From Chryseobacterium indologenes (GTDB taxonomy: Bacteria; Bacteroidota; Bacteroidia; Flavobacteriales; Weeksellaceae), in contig CP065590.1 of assembly GCA_016025055.1 (NCBI GenBank), forward strand, positions 3,162,001 to 3,226,000: DNA of 64,000 nt. The letters run 5' to 3'. The notes under the pieces were generated by a model. That model saw nothing but the letters and a program-made list of their open reading frames with translations. It did not search any database and had not been told where the DNA came from. Shown here in pieces: positions 47,455 to 56,481 of this stretch. A program made the position numbers and the translations under genes. The stretch's first letter is position 1, and each line of letters opens with the position of its first letter.

Positions 47455-49344
47455 ATGAAACTCTATCAAACCCTTGAAAAACAGATTAAGAAAGAACCTA
47501 ATTATATTTCTGATAACGGAGAAATTAAAAAATGGGTGGTTTTGAATAAAGCACAAAACTTTGATGAAGAACTCATTGGATTATTGTTGGAAGACCCTGA
47601 TTTGAAAGCAAAATTTTTCATCCAAGTAAAAGAGGTATGGGTGTTCAAACAAAACCTTTTCATCCAGTTTCTTGAGCAGAAAAATTATCTGAATGACAGC
47701 TATACCCAGTTTAAAAACAAAGTAGGATTAACTATTGATGGTAAGCATCTGAAGCAGCGCAACGAAGTGTCGTTGGTCTGGCCATTTAAAGACTGTATTT
47801 TGGAAGGCGGACAAAGCCGTGAGGAAGATAAAAGAGAAGAGATTTTCTTCAATGAAGTGCTGGCACAGGATGAAATTACCGAACTGCTGGATCCAAAAGT
47901 GCTAACCAACACCAAACGCTTTGATAAAGATGGTGAACATCATTTTGCCCGATTCAATAGAAATGAAAAGGGAACGATTACTGATAATTTAATTATTAAA
48001 GGAAACAATTTGCTAGCCTTGCATTCTCTCAAAAAGGAGTTTGCTGGAAAGGTGAAGCTTATTTATATAGACCCGCCTTATAATACAGGAAATGATGGGT
48101 TTAAATATAATGATAGTTTTAACCATTCTACCTGGCTGAGTTTTATGAAGAATAGGCTTAGTGTCGCACGAGAATTATTAAGAAATGATGGGCTTGTTTT
48201 TGTTCAGTGTGATGATAATGAACAGGCATATTTAAAAGTATTAATGGACGAAATTTTTGCAAGAGAAAATTTTGTGAGTAATATTGTTTGGAAAGGTAGA
48301 GGTGGAAGACAAGATAGCAAATTCATTGCACAGATTCATGAAACAATTATTTGTTTTTCAAAAAATATTTCCAATTTAAAACTGTTTAAAACTACGGTTG
48401 AGGATACATCTACATATTCATTAAAAGATGAGAAAGGTAATTATAAAACTCAATTGATTAGAAAATGGGGAAGTAATAGTAGAAGAGCTGATAGACCTAA
48501 TTTGTATTATGGAATTGAATTTGAAAATGAAATTATTTTCCCTATTCTACCAGATGGAACCGATGGCTGTTGGAGATGGAGTAAAGCTAAACTTAGAAAC
48601 TCAATTGAAAATGGAGAAGTGATATTGATTGAAAAAGAAGGGAGGAAAGAATTGTATGAAAAAATACGCGAAAAAGATGGAACCAAACAAATTGTTTTTA
48701 ACTCTTGGATTGATGAATCATTTTCTGGACAGGGAGCAAAAACTATTCAAGATATTTTTAGAATAAAAGTATTTGATTATCCTAAACCAGAACAATTAAT
48801 AGCTAAATTAATTGAAATATCAACGCAGGAAAATGATATTATTCTCGATTATCACCTCGGAAGTGGTACCACAGCATCCACAGCTCACAAAATGAATCTT
48901 CAATATATCGGAATAGAGCAAATGGATTATATAGAAACGGTTGCAGTAGAACGCTTGAAAAAAGTAATTGATGGCGAACAAGGCGGCATCTCCAAATCCG
49001 TCAACTGGCAAGGCGGCGGCTCCTTCATCTACCTCGAGCTCAAAAAATACAACCAAACCTTCATAGAAAAAATAGAAGAAGCAAAAGATGCAAAAACGCT
49101 CCTTCAGATTTGGGAAGAGATGAAAGAAAAGTCATTTCTTAATTATAATATAGATATCCAAAAGCAGGAGGAATATATTGAAGATTTCAAAACATTAAGC
49201 TTGCAGGAACAAAAGCAGCATCTTTGCGAACTGCTCGATAAAAACCAGCTCTATGTAAACCTTTCTTCTCTTAAGGATGGGAATTTTGCATGTACTCCGG
49301 AAGAACAGAGAGTAACCCGGGAATTTTATCAACTTAAAAACTAG
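47455..49344 (+). CDS. mod: Type III restriction-modification methyltransferase (Mod)
   Basis: 629 residues. An N6-adenine methyltransferase of the beta class, since the catalytic motif IV DPPYNTGND (about 206-214) precedes the SAM-binding motif I HLGSGTT (about 467-473). Between them lies the target-recognition domain (about 280-450). The N-terminal 190 residues and the C-terminal helical part are typical of type III Mod subunits. Mod sets specificity for both methylation and restriction. By hand count of 60-base lines, bases 48361-48720 are only 25-30% GC, against 47-55% near 47761 and 48961, so the recognition domain seems to come from elsewhere. The res gene starts four bases after the stop. 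Confidence 0.9.
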   Translation: MKLYQTLEKQIKKEPNYISDNGEIKKWVVLNKAQNFDEELIGLLLEDPDLKAKFFIQVKEVWVFKQNLFIQFLEQKNYLNDSYTQFKNKVGLTIDGKHLKQRNEVSLVWPFKDCILEGGQSREEDKREEIFFNEVLAQDEITELLDPKVLTNTKRFDKDGEHHFARFNRNEKGTITDNLIIKGNNLLALHSLKKEFAGKVKLIYIDPPYNTGNDGFKYNDSFNHSTWLSFMKNRLSVARELLRNDGLVFVQCDDNEQAYLKVLMDEIFARENFVSNIVWKGRGGRQDSKFIAQIHETIICFSKNISNLKLFKTTVEDTSTYSLKDEKGNYKTQLIRKWGSNSRRADRPNLYYGIEFENEIIFPILPDGTDGCWRWSKAKLRNSIENGEVILIEKEGRKELYEKIREKDGTKQIVFNSWIDESFSGQGAKTIQDIFRIKVFDYPKPEQLIAKLIEISTQENDIILDYHLGSGTTASTAHKMNLQYIGIEQMDYIETVAVERLKKVIDGEQGGISKSVNWQGGGSFIYLELKKYNQTFIEKIEEAKDAKTLLQIWEEMKEKSFLNYNIDIQKQEEYIEDFKTLSLQEQKQHLCELLDKNQLYVNLSSLKDGNFACTPEEQRVTREFYQLKN

Positions 49345-49348
49345 GCAT

Positions 49349-51901
49349 ATGGCATTTTTACATGAAATATTCAATAATCCGTTTGCCCGTAAGGCTCTTG
49401 CAGAAGTTTCTTTACCTAATGGAATCACCGATAACCTGAAGTTTGGAATTCGCCCTTATCAGGAAGAAGCATTCAGACGTTATTTGTATACGGAAAGGGA
49501 AGATTTTGATGGGAAGCCTAAGAAACCCTTACATCTTCTTTATAATATGGCAACGGGAAGCGGGAAAACAATGGTGATGGGTGGTTTGATACTTCACCTT
49601 TATCAGAAAGGATATCGGAATTTTTTGTTTTTTGTCAACAGTAATACTATAATTCAGAAAACGACGGATAATTTTCTCAATCCCCATACTTCTAAATATT
49701 TATTTCAGAATAAAATCGTTATTGATGGGAAAGAGGTCTTTTTAAAGGAGATTGATAATTTTGATGAATCAGACCATGAAAACATCAATATCAAATTTAC
49801 CACCATTCAGCGGCTTCACACTGATTTAAATAACACCAAAGAAAACAGCGTTACCTATGAAGATTTTCAGGATAAAAAGATGGTATTGATTGCCGATGAG
49901 GCCCATCATTTAAACAGTGGTACCAAAAGCGGAAACCTGTTTGGAAGCTGGGAAGAGACCGTTCTCGAGATTCTGCATCAGAATTTTGAAAATATCCTTT
50001 TAGAATTTACGGCCACTCTGGATTATGAAAGCCGGGAAATCGCAGAGAAGTACAAAGACAAGGTTATTTATAAATATGATCTGGCGCAGTTCAGAACAGA
50101 TAAATTTTCTAAGGAAATCAACCTTGTCCGCTCCTTATATGATGAGCAGGAAAGAATTATTCAGGCTTTAATTCTTAATCTGTATCGCCAGGAATTGGCT
50201 ACTGTTCATCATATCAATCTGAAACCCGTTATTCTTTTTAAAGCCAAGAAGACCATCAAAGAATCTGAACAGAATAAGGAAAACTTTCACAAGCTGATCG
50301 ATGCTTTTTCTGAAACGATGGTAGATAAGATCAGGAAAACATCAACCGTTCCTATTGTTCAGAAAGCTTTTGATTTCTTTGAAGGCAGAAATATTTCAAA
50401 AGGAGATATTGTAAAACGGATACAGAATCATTTCCGGGAAGAAAATTGCCTGAGTGCCAATAATGACTTAGAAGCAGAGAAAAACCAGATTTTACTCAAT
50501 ACATTGGAAGAAGAAAACAATCCTATCCGTGCTGTATTTGCAGTGCAGAAACTTAATGAAGGCTGGGATGTTCTCAATTTATTTGATATTGTAAGATTAT
50601 ATGAAGACCGGGATGGGAAAGATGGTAGACCCGGAAAGACAACCCTTTCCGAAGCACAGCTCATCGGACGTGGAGCAAGATATTTTCCTTTTTCTGTGAA
50701 GGAAGGTGAAGATAAGTTTGTAAGGAAATATGATGATGACATTTCAAACGATCTGAAAATCCTGGAAGAGCTGTATTATCATACCAAAGAAGACAGCCGC
50801 TACATTTCAGAGCTTAAAAAAGCGTTGGTAGACTCCGGAATATATGAAGATGAGGCCAATCTTGAAACAAAGCAGTTAAAATTGAAGCCTGTATTTAAAA
50901 CCACAGAATTATACAAAAACGGACTTGTATTTTCCAATAGCAAAATCCCAAAAAGCTTTACTCATATAAAGTCTTTTGAAGATCTGGGAATGAGCAGACC
51001 CAATTTTAAATACCAGCTTTCTTCGGGAAATGGCAGGACTTCTAATGTGTTTTTTGAACCGGAGAAACCCGCCTCTCCTGATGAAGGAATAAAATCTAAA
51101 GGAGTCAGAATTCAGGATATTCAGAAGCATGTAGTAAGATATGCCCTAAGCCGGAATCCTTTTTATTACTTTGATAATCTTTCGCGCTATTTTCCCAATA
51201 TAACATCGATCTGGGAATTTATACATGATACAACCTATTTGGGTGGAATGGAAATCATATTCTACGGAACCCAAAGCCGTCTACAGGAAATTTCACATTT
51301 TGATTACCTCCAGGCTCTGAATGGATTACTTCAAACTATAGAAGCCGATATTAAACATAATACTCCGGATTACGAAGGTTCATCGTTTCAGCCGCAGCCT
51401 ATTCATAAGGTTTTCAGAGATAAGGAGATCAAAGTTACCAAAGGCAGTATAAGAGCAGATGGGCAGGAAAGTGTGGTTTCAGATGAAGCTTGGTATGCCT
51501 ACAATGCTAATTATGGAACTATTGAAGAAAAAAGGTTTGTAGACTTATTTTCCAGGCGCTTCCAGGGGCTGAAGCAAAAATTTCAGGATGTTCACCTGAT
51601 CCGTAATGAAAGGGAGGTGAAGATCTTTGATAAACTGGGACGCGCTTTTGAACCGGATTTTATTCTGTTTTGCAGCCAGAAGAAAGATAAACAGCTGACA
51701 TACCAGGTGTTTATAGAGCCTAAGGGAACCCATTTAATTGATTACGACAGATGGAAAGATGATTTTTTGAGAAAAATGGGCGATCAAAAGAAAACCATTA
51801 CGATTCATACGGATGAGTATTTAATTACGGCAGTGCCGTTTTATAACCATGAAACTGAAAAAGAATTTGACCAGGCGCTGGAAAAAACCTTTATGGGCTA
51901 A
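49349..51901 (+). CDS. res: Type III restriction endonuclease (Res)
   Basis: 850 residues. It is a superfamily 2 helicase-like ATPase joined to a nuclease. Walker A is ATGSGKT (about 67-73), the Walker B box is DEAHHLNSG (about 180), EFTATLDY is motif III (about 220), and AQLIGRGARYFPF is motif VI (about 437-449). The C-terminal nuclease has PDFILF (about 769) and FIEPKG (about 788), i.e. PD...ExK. It cuts unmethylated DNA between inversely oriented sites and needs Mod for recognition. All catalytic motifs are present, so the system appears active. It is co-transcribed with mod. Confidence 0.92.
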   Translation: MAFLHEIFNNPFARKALAEVSLPNGITDNLKFGIRPYQEEAFRRYLYTEREDFDGKPKKPLHLLYNMATGSGKTMVMGGLILHLYQKGYRNFLFFVNSNTIIQKTTDNFLNPHTSKYLFQNKIVIDGKEVFLKEIDNFDESDHENINIKFTTIQRLHTDLNNTKENSVTYEDFQDKKMVLIADEAHHLNSGTKSGNLFGSWEETVLEILHQNFENILLEFTATLDYESREIAEKYKDKVIYKYDLAQFRTDKFSKEINLVRSLYDEQERIIQALILNLYRQELATVHHINLKPVILFKAKKTIKESEQNKENFHKLIDAFSETMVDKIRKTSTVPIVQKAFDFFEGRNISKGDIVKRIQNHFREENCLSANNDLEAEKNQILLNTLEEENNPIRAVFAVQKLNEGWDVLNLFDIVRLYEDRDGKDGRPGKTTLSEAQLIGRGARYFPFSVKEGEDKFVRKYDDDISNDLKILEELYYHTKEDSRYISELKKALVDSGIYEDEANLETKQLKLKPVFKTTELYKNGLVFSNSKIPKSFTHIKSFEDLGMSRPNFKYQLSSGNGRTSNVFFEPEKPASPDEGIKSKGVRIQDIQKHVVRYALSRNPFYYFDNLSRYFPNITSIWEFIHDTTYLGGMEIIFYGTQSRLQEISHFDYLQALNGLLQTIEADIKHNTPDYEGSSFQPQPIHKVFRDKEIKVTKGSIRADGQESVVSDEAWYAYNANYGTIEEKRFVDLFSRRFQGLKQKFQDVHLIRNEREVKIFDKLGRAFEPDFILFCSQKKDKQLTYQVFIEPKGTHLIDYDRWKDDFLRKMGDQKKTITIHTDEYLITAVPFYNHETEKEFDQALEKTFMG

Positions 51902-51997
51902 TTTTCCGGCTTCTCCTTATTTTTAAATCCGTCAATCTTTTAATAAATCTCTTTGAACTTCAGTTGTTTAACGGGAAATTATGAATATGTAAAACTA

Positions 51998-52028
51998 TTG
52001 CTTATCTCAAATAAAAAACATATCTTTG
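51998..52028 (+). promoter_or_regulatory. rpsA promoter, TTG-N20-TATCTTTG
   Basis: TTG at 51998-52000 and TATCTTTG at 52021-52028, a perfect match to the Bacteroidetes consensus, as expected of a highly expressed ribosomal gene. Confidence 0.85.
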
Positions 52029-52035
52029 CACCCAC

Positions 52036-52149
52036 TTTTTGTGCTAAAGGTCTAAGAAAGTAAAATATTAAATATTAATAACTTCCGTATTTTTCAATCA
52101 CATTTGTTAAGACCGTTGAAAGAGAAGGAATACAAATTTATTTAGAATT
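52036..52149 (+). promoter_or_regulatory. Long 5' leader of rpsA
   Basis: About 115 bases separate the predicted transcript start from the ATG, far longer than the leaders of other genes in this window. GGTCT near 52049 and AGACC near 52110 can pair and enclose a smaller AT-rich stem. Autogenous control by S1 is known in other bacteria; that this leader acts so is inference. Confidence 0.45.
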
Positions 52150-53940
52150 ATGTCAAAAGAGACAAATTCAGCAGAATTATTATTAAACCAAAACGTAGCA
52201 CCAGAACAATTTGATTGGGATTCTTTCGAATCAGGTCTTGATGCAGATGCGAGAAAAGAAAAAAGCGATTTAGAAGAGATCTACAACGGATCATTAAACA
52301 ACTTAGACGATAATGACGTATTAGTTGGTAAAGTTGTAAGATTAACTGACAAAGAAGCTATCGTAGACATCAACTTCAAATCTGAAGGTGTTATTTCTCT
52401 TAACGAATTCCGTTACAACCAAGGCCTTAAAGTAGGTGATGAGGTAGAAGTAATGGTTGACAAGAGAGAAGACAAAACTGGTCAGTTACAATTATCTCAC
52501 AGAAAAGCTAGAACGCTTAAAGCTTGGGATAAAGTAAACGAACTTCACGAAACTGGAGAAATCGTTAACGGTTTTGTTAAATCAAGAACTAAAGGTGGTA
52601 TGATCGTTGACGTTCACGGAATCGAAGCATTCTTACCTGGTTCTCAAATTGACGTTAAGCCAATTAAAGATTACGATCAGTTCGTAGGAAAAACTATGGA
52701 GTTCAAAGTTGTGAAAATCAACCCTGAGTTCAAAAACGTAGTAGTTTCTCACAAAGCATTGATCGAAGCAGATATCGAAGGTCAGAAAAAAGAAATCATC
52801 GCTCAGCTTGAAAAAGGTCAGGTTCTTGAAGGTACTGTTAAGAATATCACTTCTTACGGTGTATTCATTGACTTAGGAGGTGTTGATGGATTGATCCACA
52901 TTACAGACCTTTCTTGGTCTAGAGTGAACCACCCATCTGAAATCCTTGAGGACGGACAGACTGTAAAAGTTGTAATCCTTGATTTCGATGACGAGAAAAC
53001 AAGAATCCAGTTAGGTATGAAGCAATTAGAAGCTCATCCTTGGGATGCTCTTTCTGCTGACATGAAAGTTGGAGATAAAGTAAAAGGAAAAGTAGTAGTT
53101 CTTGCTGACTATGGTGCATTCGTAGAAATCGCTCCAGGTGTAGAAGGATTAATCCACGTTTCTGAAATGTCTTGGTCTACTCACTTAAGATCTGCTGGAG
53201 ATTTCGTAAAAGTAGGTGATGAAGTAGAAGCTGAAGTATTAACTTTAGATAGAGAAGAAAGAAAAATTTCTCTTGGTATCAAGCAATTGTCTAAAGATCC
53301 ATGGGAAAACATCGAAGCTAAGTATCCGGTAGGATCTCAGCATGTAGGAACGGTAAGAAACTTCACTAACTTTGGTGTATTCGTAGAGTTAGAAGAAGGT
53401 ATCGACGGGTTAATCTACATCTCTGATCTTTCTTGGACTAAGAAAATCAAGCACCCATCTGAGTTCTGCGCAGTAGGTGATAAATTAGATGTTGTAGTTC
53501 TTGAACTAGATATCCAGGCTAGAAGATTATCTCTAGGTCACAAGCAATTGACTGAAAACCCATGGGATAAATTCGAAACTAAATATGCTGAAGGAACTAT
53601 CCACGCTGGTAAAGCTGTAGAAGTACACGATAAAGGAGCTTCTGTACAGTTTGAAGATGCTGAGGTTGAAGCGTTCTGCCCTTCAAGATTATTAGAGAAA
53701 GAAGATGGATCTAAAATCAAAAAAGGTGAAGAAGCTCAATTCAAAGTAATTGAATTCAACAAAGAATTCAAGAGAGTAGTAGTATCTCACACAGGGATCT
53801 TCAGAGACGAAGAAAAGAAAAACGTTAAAGAATCTTCTTCTAGAAACGTATCTTCTTCTTCAAACAACGAAGAAAGATCTACTCTTGGAGACATTGATGC
53901 ATTAGCAGAGTTGAAAAGAAAAATGGAAGAAGGTAAATAA
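52150..53940 (+). CDS. rpsA: 30S ribosomal protein S1
   Basis: 596 residues with six S1 (OB-fold) RNA-binding domains spaced about 85 residues apart, from GKVVRLTDKEAIVDINFKSE to GKAVEVHDKGASVQFEDAEV. The middle repeats read GVFIDLGGVDGLIHITDLSW, GAFVEIAPGVEGLIHVSEMS and GVFVELEEGIDGLIYISDLS. The C-terminal tail is Ser- and Lys-rich (SSSRNVSSSSNNEERS). S1 helps load mRNA onto the 30S subunit. Codon use is strikingly biased compared with neighbours, as expected for a highly expressed gene. Confidence 0.96.
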   Translation: MSKETNSAELLLNQNVAPEQFDWDSFESGLDADARKEKSDLEEIYNGSLNNLDDNDVLVGKVVRLTDKEAIVDINFKSEGVISLNEFRYNQGLKVGDEVEVMVDKREDKTGQLQLSHRKARTLKAWDKVNELHETGEIVNGFVKSRTKGGMIVDVHGIEAFLPGSQIDVKPIKDYDQFVGKTMEFKVVKINPEFKNVVVSHKALIEADIEGQKKEIIAQLEKGQVLEGTVKNITSYGVFIDLGGVDGLIHITDLSWSRVNHPSEILEDGQTVKVVILDFDDEKTRIQLGMKQLEAHPWDALSADMKVGDKVKGKVVVLADYGAFVEIAPGVEGLIHVSEMSWSTHLRSAGDFVKVGDEVEAEVLTLDREERKISLGIKQLSKDPWENIEAKYPVGSQHVGTVRNFTNFGVFVELEEGIDGLIYISDLSWTKKIKHPSEFCAVGDKLDVVVLELDIQARRLSLGHKQLTENPWDKFETKYAEGTIHAGKAVEVHDKGASVQFEDAEVEAFCPSRLLEKEDGSKIKKGEEAQFKVIEFNKEFKRVVVSHTGIFRDEEKKNVKESSSRNVSSSSNNEERSTLGDIDALAELKRKMEEGK

Positions 53941-53964
53941 TCTTTGAACCATTCATAAATAAGG

Positions 53965-53990
53965 AGCCGCTCATTTGAGCGGCTTTTTTT
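53965..53990 (+). terminator. rpsA terminator
   Basis: AGCCGCTC / GAGCGGCT with loop ATTT and a T8 tail. Confidence 0.9.
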
Positions 53991-54163
53991 ATACCTTATT
54001 TTCAGGAGCTTTTTCCCGCTATCCACTCATACTCCTCGCGCCTTCTCACTCCGCTCCTAAATCCACTAAATCTCCAGCCTTTGCTGTGGGGTAACCGTTC
54101 CTATCGGGGCTATGACAGACGTCCTGCTATACATTTGGTAAGATAATATGGAATAATTATAAA

Positions 54164-54190
54164 CCTAACAGGTTTTCAAAATCTGTTAGG
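54164..54190. repeat. CCTAACAG hairpin repeat
   Basis: CCTAACAGGTTTT pairs with AAAATCTGTTAGG (one G·T pair, loop C). A shorter relative, AAACCTG-A-CAGGTTT, is at 59160-59174. Upstream (54000-54140) is an unusual C-rich stretch that also looks like intergenic repeat debris. Confidence 0.6.
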
Positions 54191-54271
54191 GTTGTCGTTT
54201 AAGTAAAATTGATATGATTGATTTTATTATCCGGCGCAGCTACATTCCTCAAAACTTTAATTTATAAGTCG

Positions 54272-54279
54272 TACCTTTG
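54272..54279 (+). promoter_or_regulatory. Bacteroidetes -7 element, TACCTTTG
   Basis: An exact TAnnTTTG match, 16 bases before the ATG of the EamA transporter at 54296. The -33 TTG is not evident. Confidence 0.6.
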
Positions 54280-54295
54280 CAGGCTGAAAAAAATT

Positions 54296-55282
54296 ATGAA
54301 GAAGCAAAATATACTAAAAGGCGTTTTATTTGTTGGGATTGGAGCTAGTATATACGGTATGTTGGCCACGTTTGTGAAAATGGCTTACCATGACGGTTTT
54401 ACAACTTCGGAAGTTACTACATCCCAGTTTGTGTTAGGTTTGACAGGATTACTGATCCTTAATTTTATCCAGACCATTACCTCGAAGCAGAAATTATCAT
54501 TACCCAATTCTAAAGAAGTCAGAATGCTGATGCTGGCAGGAACTTCATTAGGAGGAACCAGTTTATTCTATTATATTGCTGTGCAGTATATCAATGTTTC
54601 CATTGCGATTGTATTATTGATGCAGTCGGTATGGTTCAGTGTGGTAGTTGAGAGCATTCTTACAAAAAAATTGCCCAATGCAAGAAAGGTGATTTCGGTG
54701 ATTATAGTATTATTGGGAACAGTATTGGCGACCAATCTTATCAATATGGAAATAGAGCTGGATTGGCATGGGGTGTTCTGGGGGCTAATGGCTGCCGGCT
54801 CTTATACTTTGACTATGTTTACCTCAAACACGATAGCTACTCATTTACCGGTTTTCAGAAAGAGCCTTGTAATGCTTGCGGGAGGTTCTATTATCGTTTT
54901 TTCGTTCTTATTCTTTGCTCAGATAGGGCCAATGTATTTTGACGGATTACAATCTTTATATTTAAATTTTACCGAAAATACGGAGCATATTCATCCTTTT
55001 AATTATTCGATCTTCTGGACATATGGAATTATTTTAGCTCTGTTCGGAACCATTATTCCCCCAATTCTGTTTAATGTCGGTTTCCCGAATGCAGGATTAG
55101 GATTAGGAAGTATTGTTTCCTCTTTAGAGCTTCCGGTTTCTGTAACGATGGCGTTTGTTTTATTGGGCGAAAAAGTGTTTTTAATACAGTGGGTAGGAAT
55201 CGTGCTGATCCTTTTTGCTATTGTATTAATGAACTTACCTTCCAAAAAAGAAAAGGAAGTCCAGGTCCCTGAACTATCTTAA
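54296..55282 (+). CDS. EamA family drug/metabolite transporter
   Basis: 328 residues, ten predicted transmembrane helices in two five-helix EamA halves (about 8-150 and 165-310). I chose ATG 54296 (MKKQNILKGVLFVGIGASIYG), since an upstream in-frame start at 54218 would place coding sequence across the promoter. Conserved stretches are VWFSVVVESIL, LLGTVLATNLI in half one and IVSSLELPVSVTMAFVLLGE in half two. It exports or imports small metabolites; substrate unknown. It has its own promoter and terminator. Confidence 0.88.
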   Translation: MKKQNILKGVLFVGIGASIYGMLATFVKMAYHDGFTTSEVTTSQFVLGLTGLLILNFIQTITSKQKLSLPNSKEVRMLMLAGTSLGGTSLFYYIAVQYINVSIAIVLLMQSVWFSVVVESILTKKLPNARKVISVIIVLLGTVLATNLINMEIELDWHGVFWGLMAAGSYTLTMFTSNTIATHLPVFRKSLVMLAGGSIIVFSFLFFAQIGPMYFDGLQSLYLNFTENTEHIHPFNYSIFWTYGIILALFGTIIPPILFNVGFPNAGLGLGSIVSSLELPVSVTMAFVLLGEKVFLIQWVGIVLILFAIVLMNLPSKKEKEVQVPELS

Positions 55283-55312
55283 TGAAATGAAATTTAAATA
55301 AAAATACCAGAT

Positions 55313-55343
55313 AAAAAACCGTTCTTTATGGAACGGTTTTTTT
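55313..55343 (+). terminator. Rho-independent terminator
   Basis: AAAACCGTTC / GAACGGTTTT with loop TTTATG and a T tract. Confidence 0.9.
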
Positions 55344-55370
55344 AATTTTAATCATCTAAAATAAATTTTC

Positions 55371-56366
55371 ATGAAATATGTAAGGAATGCAGTAATGGTT
55401 ATAATGTTGGCTGCAGGAACAGCAGGCATTTCCGCACAGGTAAAACCTCTCGATGCTCTGCTCTCTGATTATAAATATCCTTTCGAAGTTCATTATATCC
55501 ATTTAAAATCTCAGGATAATGATTTGAAGATGGCATACATGGATGTAAAACCTCAAAAAAGTAATGGAAAAACAATAATGCTGCTTCATGGGAAAAACTT
55601 TAACGGAGCCTATTGGGAAAGAACAGCTAAAGACCTTTCTGCAAAAGGGTTCAGGGTGATAATTCCGGATCAGATAGGATTTGGAAAATCTTCAAAACCT
55701 CATGCTTACCAGTTTTCCTTTTCTCAGCTAGCAGAAAATACAAAGGCAATTCTGGATGATCTTAAAATTGATAAGACCATTGTTTTGGGCCATTCTATGG
55801 GTGGAATGGTGGCGACACGCTTTACATTATTATACCCGGAAAAGGTTCAGAAGCTGATATTGGAGAATCCTATCGGTTTGGAAGATTATAAAACTTTTGC
55901 TTCTTATCAGACCATTGACCAGGCATATCAATCGGAGCTTAAAAATACCGCAGAAACCTATAAAAATTATCAGCTTACATTCTATTATGACAATAAATGG
56001 AAAGAAGAATATCAGCCCTGGCTGGATCTTATTGCCGGCTGGACATTACATAAAGATTATCCTCAGGTCGCATGGGATGCTGCCCTGACCACTGACATGA
56101 TTTACAATCAACCTGTTTGTTATGAGTTTAAAAATATAAAAACTCCTGTATTACTGATCATTGGGACAAGAGACAGGACGGCAATAGGGAAGGATAGGGC
56201 TCCTAAAGAGCTTCAGGCGAAAATGGGACAATATCAGGAACTTGGCAAGAAAACACAACAGGAAATAGCCGGTTCTAAACTGGTGGAAATTGAAAATGTA
56301 GGGCATTTGCCACACATTGAAGTTTATCCTCAGTTTTTTAAAGCATTATATGACTTTATAAAATAA
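55371..56366 (+). CDS. Exported alpha/beta hydrolase
   Basis: 331 residues with a signal peptide (1-22, ending GISAQ). The alpha/beta fold: oxyanion block LLHGKNFNGAYW (about 71-82), nucleophile elbow GHSMGG with Ser at 142, a cap region with several tyrosines, catalytic Asp in GTRDRT, and catalytic His in GHLPH. It acts in the periplasm or outside the cell on an ester, amide or similar bond; substrate unknown. It is convergent with the MFS gene, with a long hairpin between. Confidence 0.88.
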   Translation: MKYVRNAVMVIMLAAGTAGISAQVKPLDALLSDYKYPFEVHYIHLKSQDNDLKMAYMDVKPQKSNGKTIMLLHGKNFNGAYWERTAKDLSAKGFRVIIPDQIGFGKSSKPHAYQFSFSQLAENTKAILDDLKIDKTIVLGHSMGGMVATRFTLLYPEKVQKLILENPIGLEDYKTFASYQTIDQAYQSELKNTAETYKNYQLTFYYDNKWKEEYQPWLDLIAGWTLHKDYPQVAWDAALTTDMIYNQPVCYEFKNIKTPVLLIIGTRDRTAIGKDRAPKELQAKMGQYQELGKKTQQEIAGSKLVEIENVGHLPHIEVYPQFFKALYDFIK

Positions 56367-56377
56367 GATATAATAAG

Positions 56378-56452
56378 TTGAAACATTAAGACGTGTATCT
56401 CCTTATCGGTTACAGGCAGAGCAGGCAGCCTATACATATCTTAATGTTTCAA
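56378..56452. repeat. Long interrupted hairpin between convergent genes
   Basis: TTGAAACATTAAGA (56378-56391) and TCTTAATGTTTCAA (56439-56452) are exact complements. After one mismatch the stem extends with GTGTAT / ATACAT, giving about 20 bp around a 30-base G/C-richer loop. The base shares ATTAAGA/TCTTAAT with the hairpin at 35630. Confidence 0.75.
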
Positions 56453-56481
56453 ATATTGATGCTATTATGAAGCAACACAGG

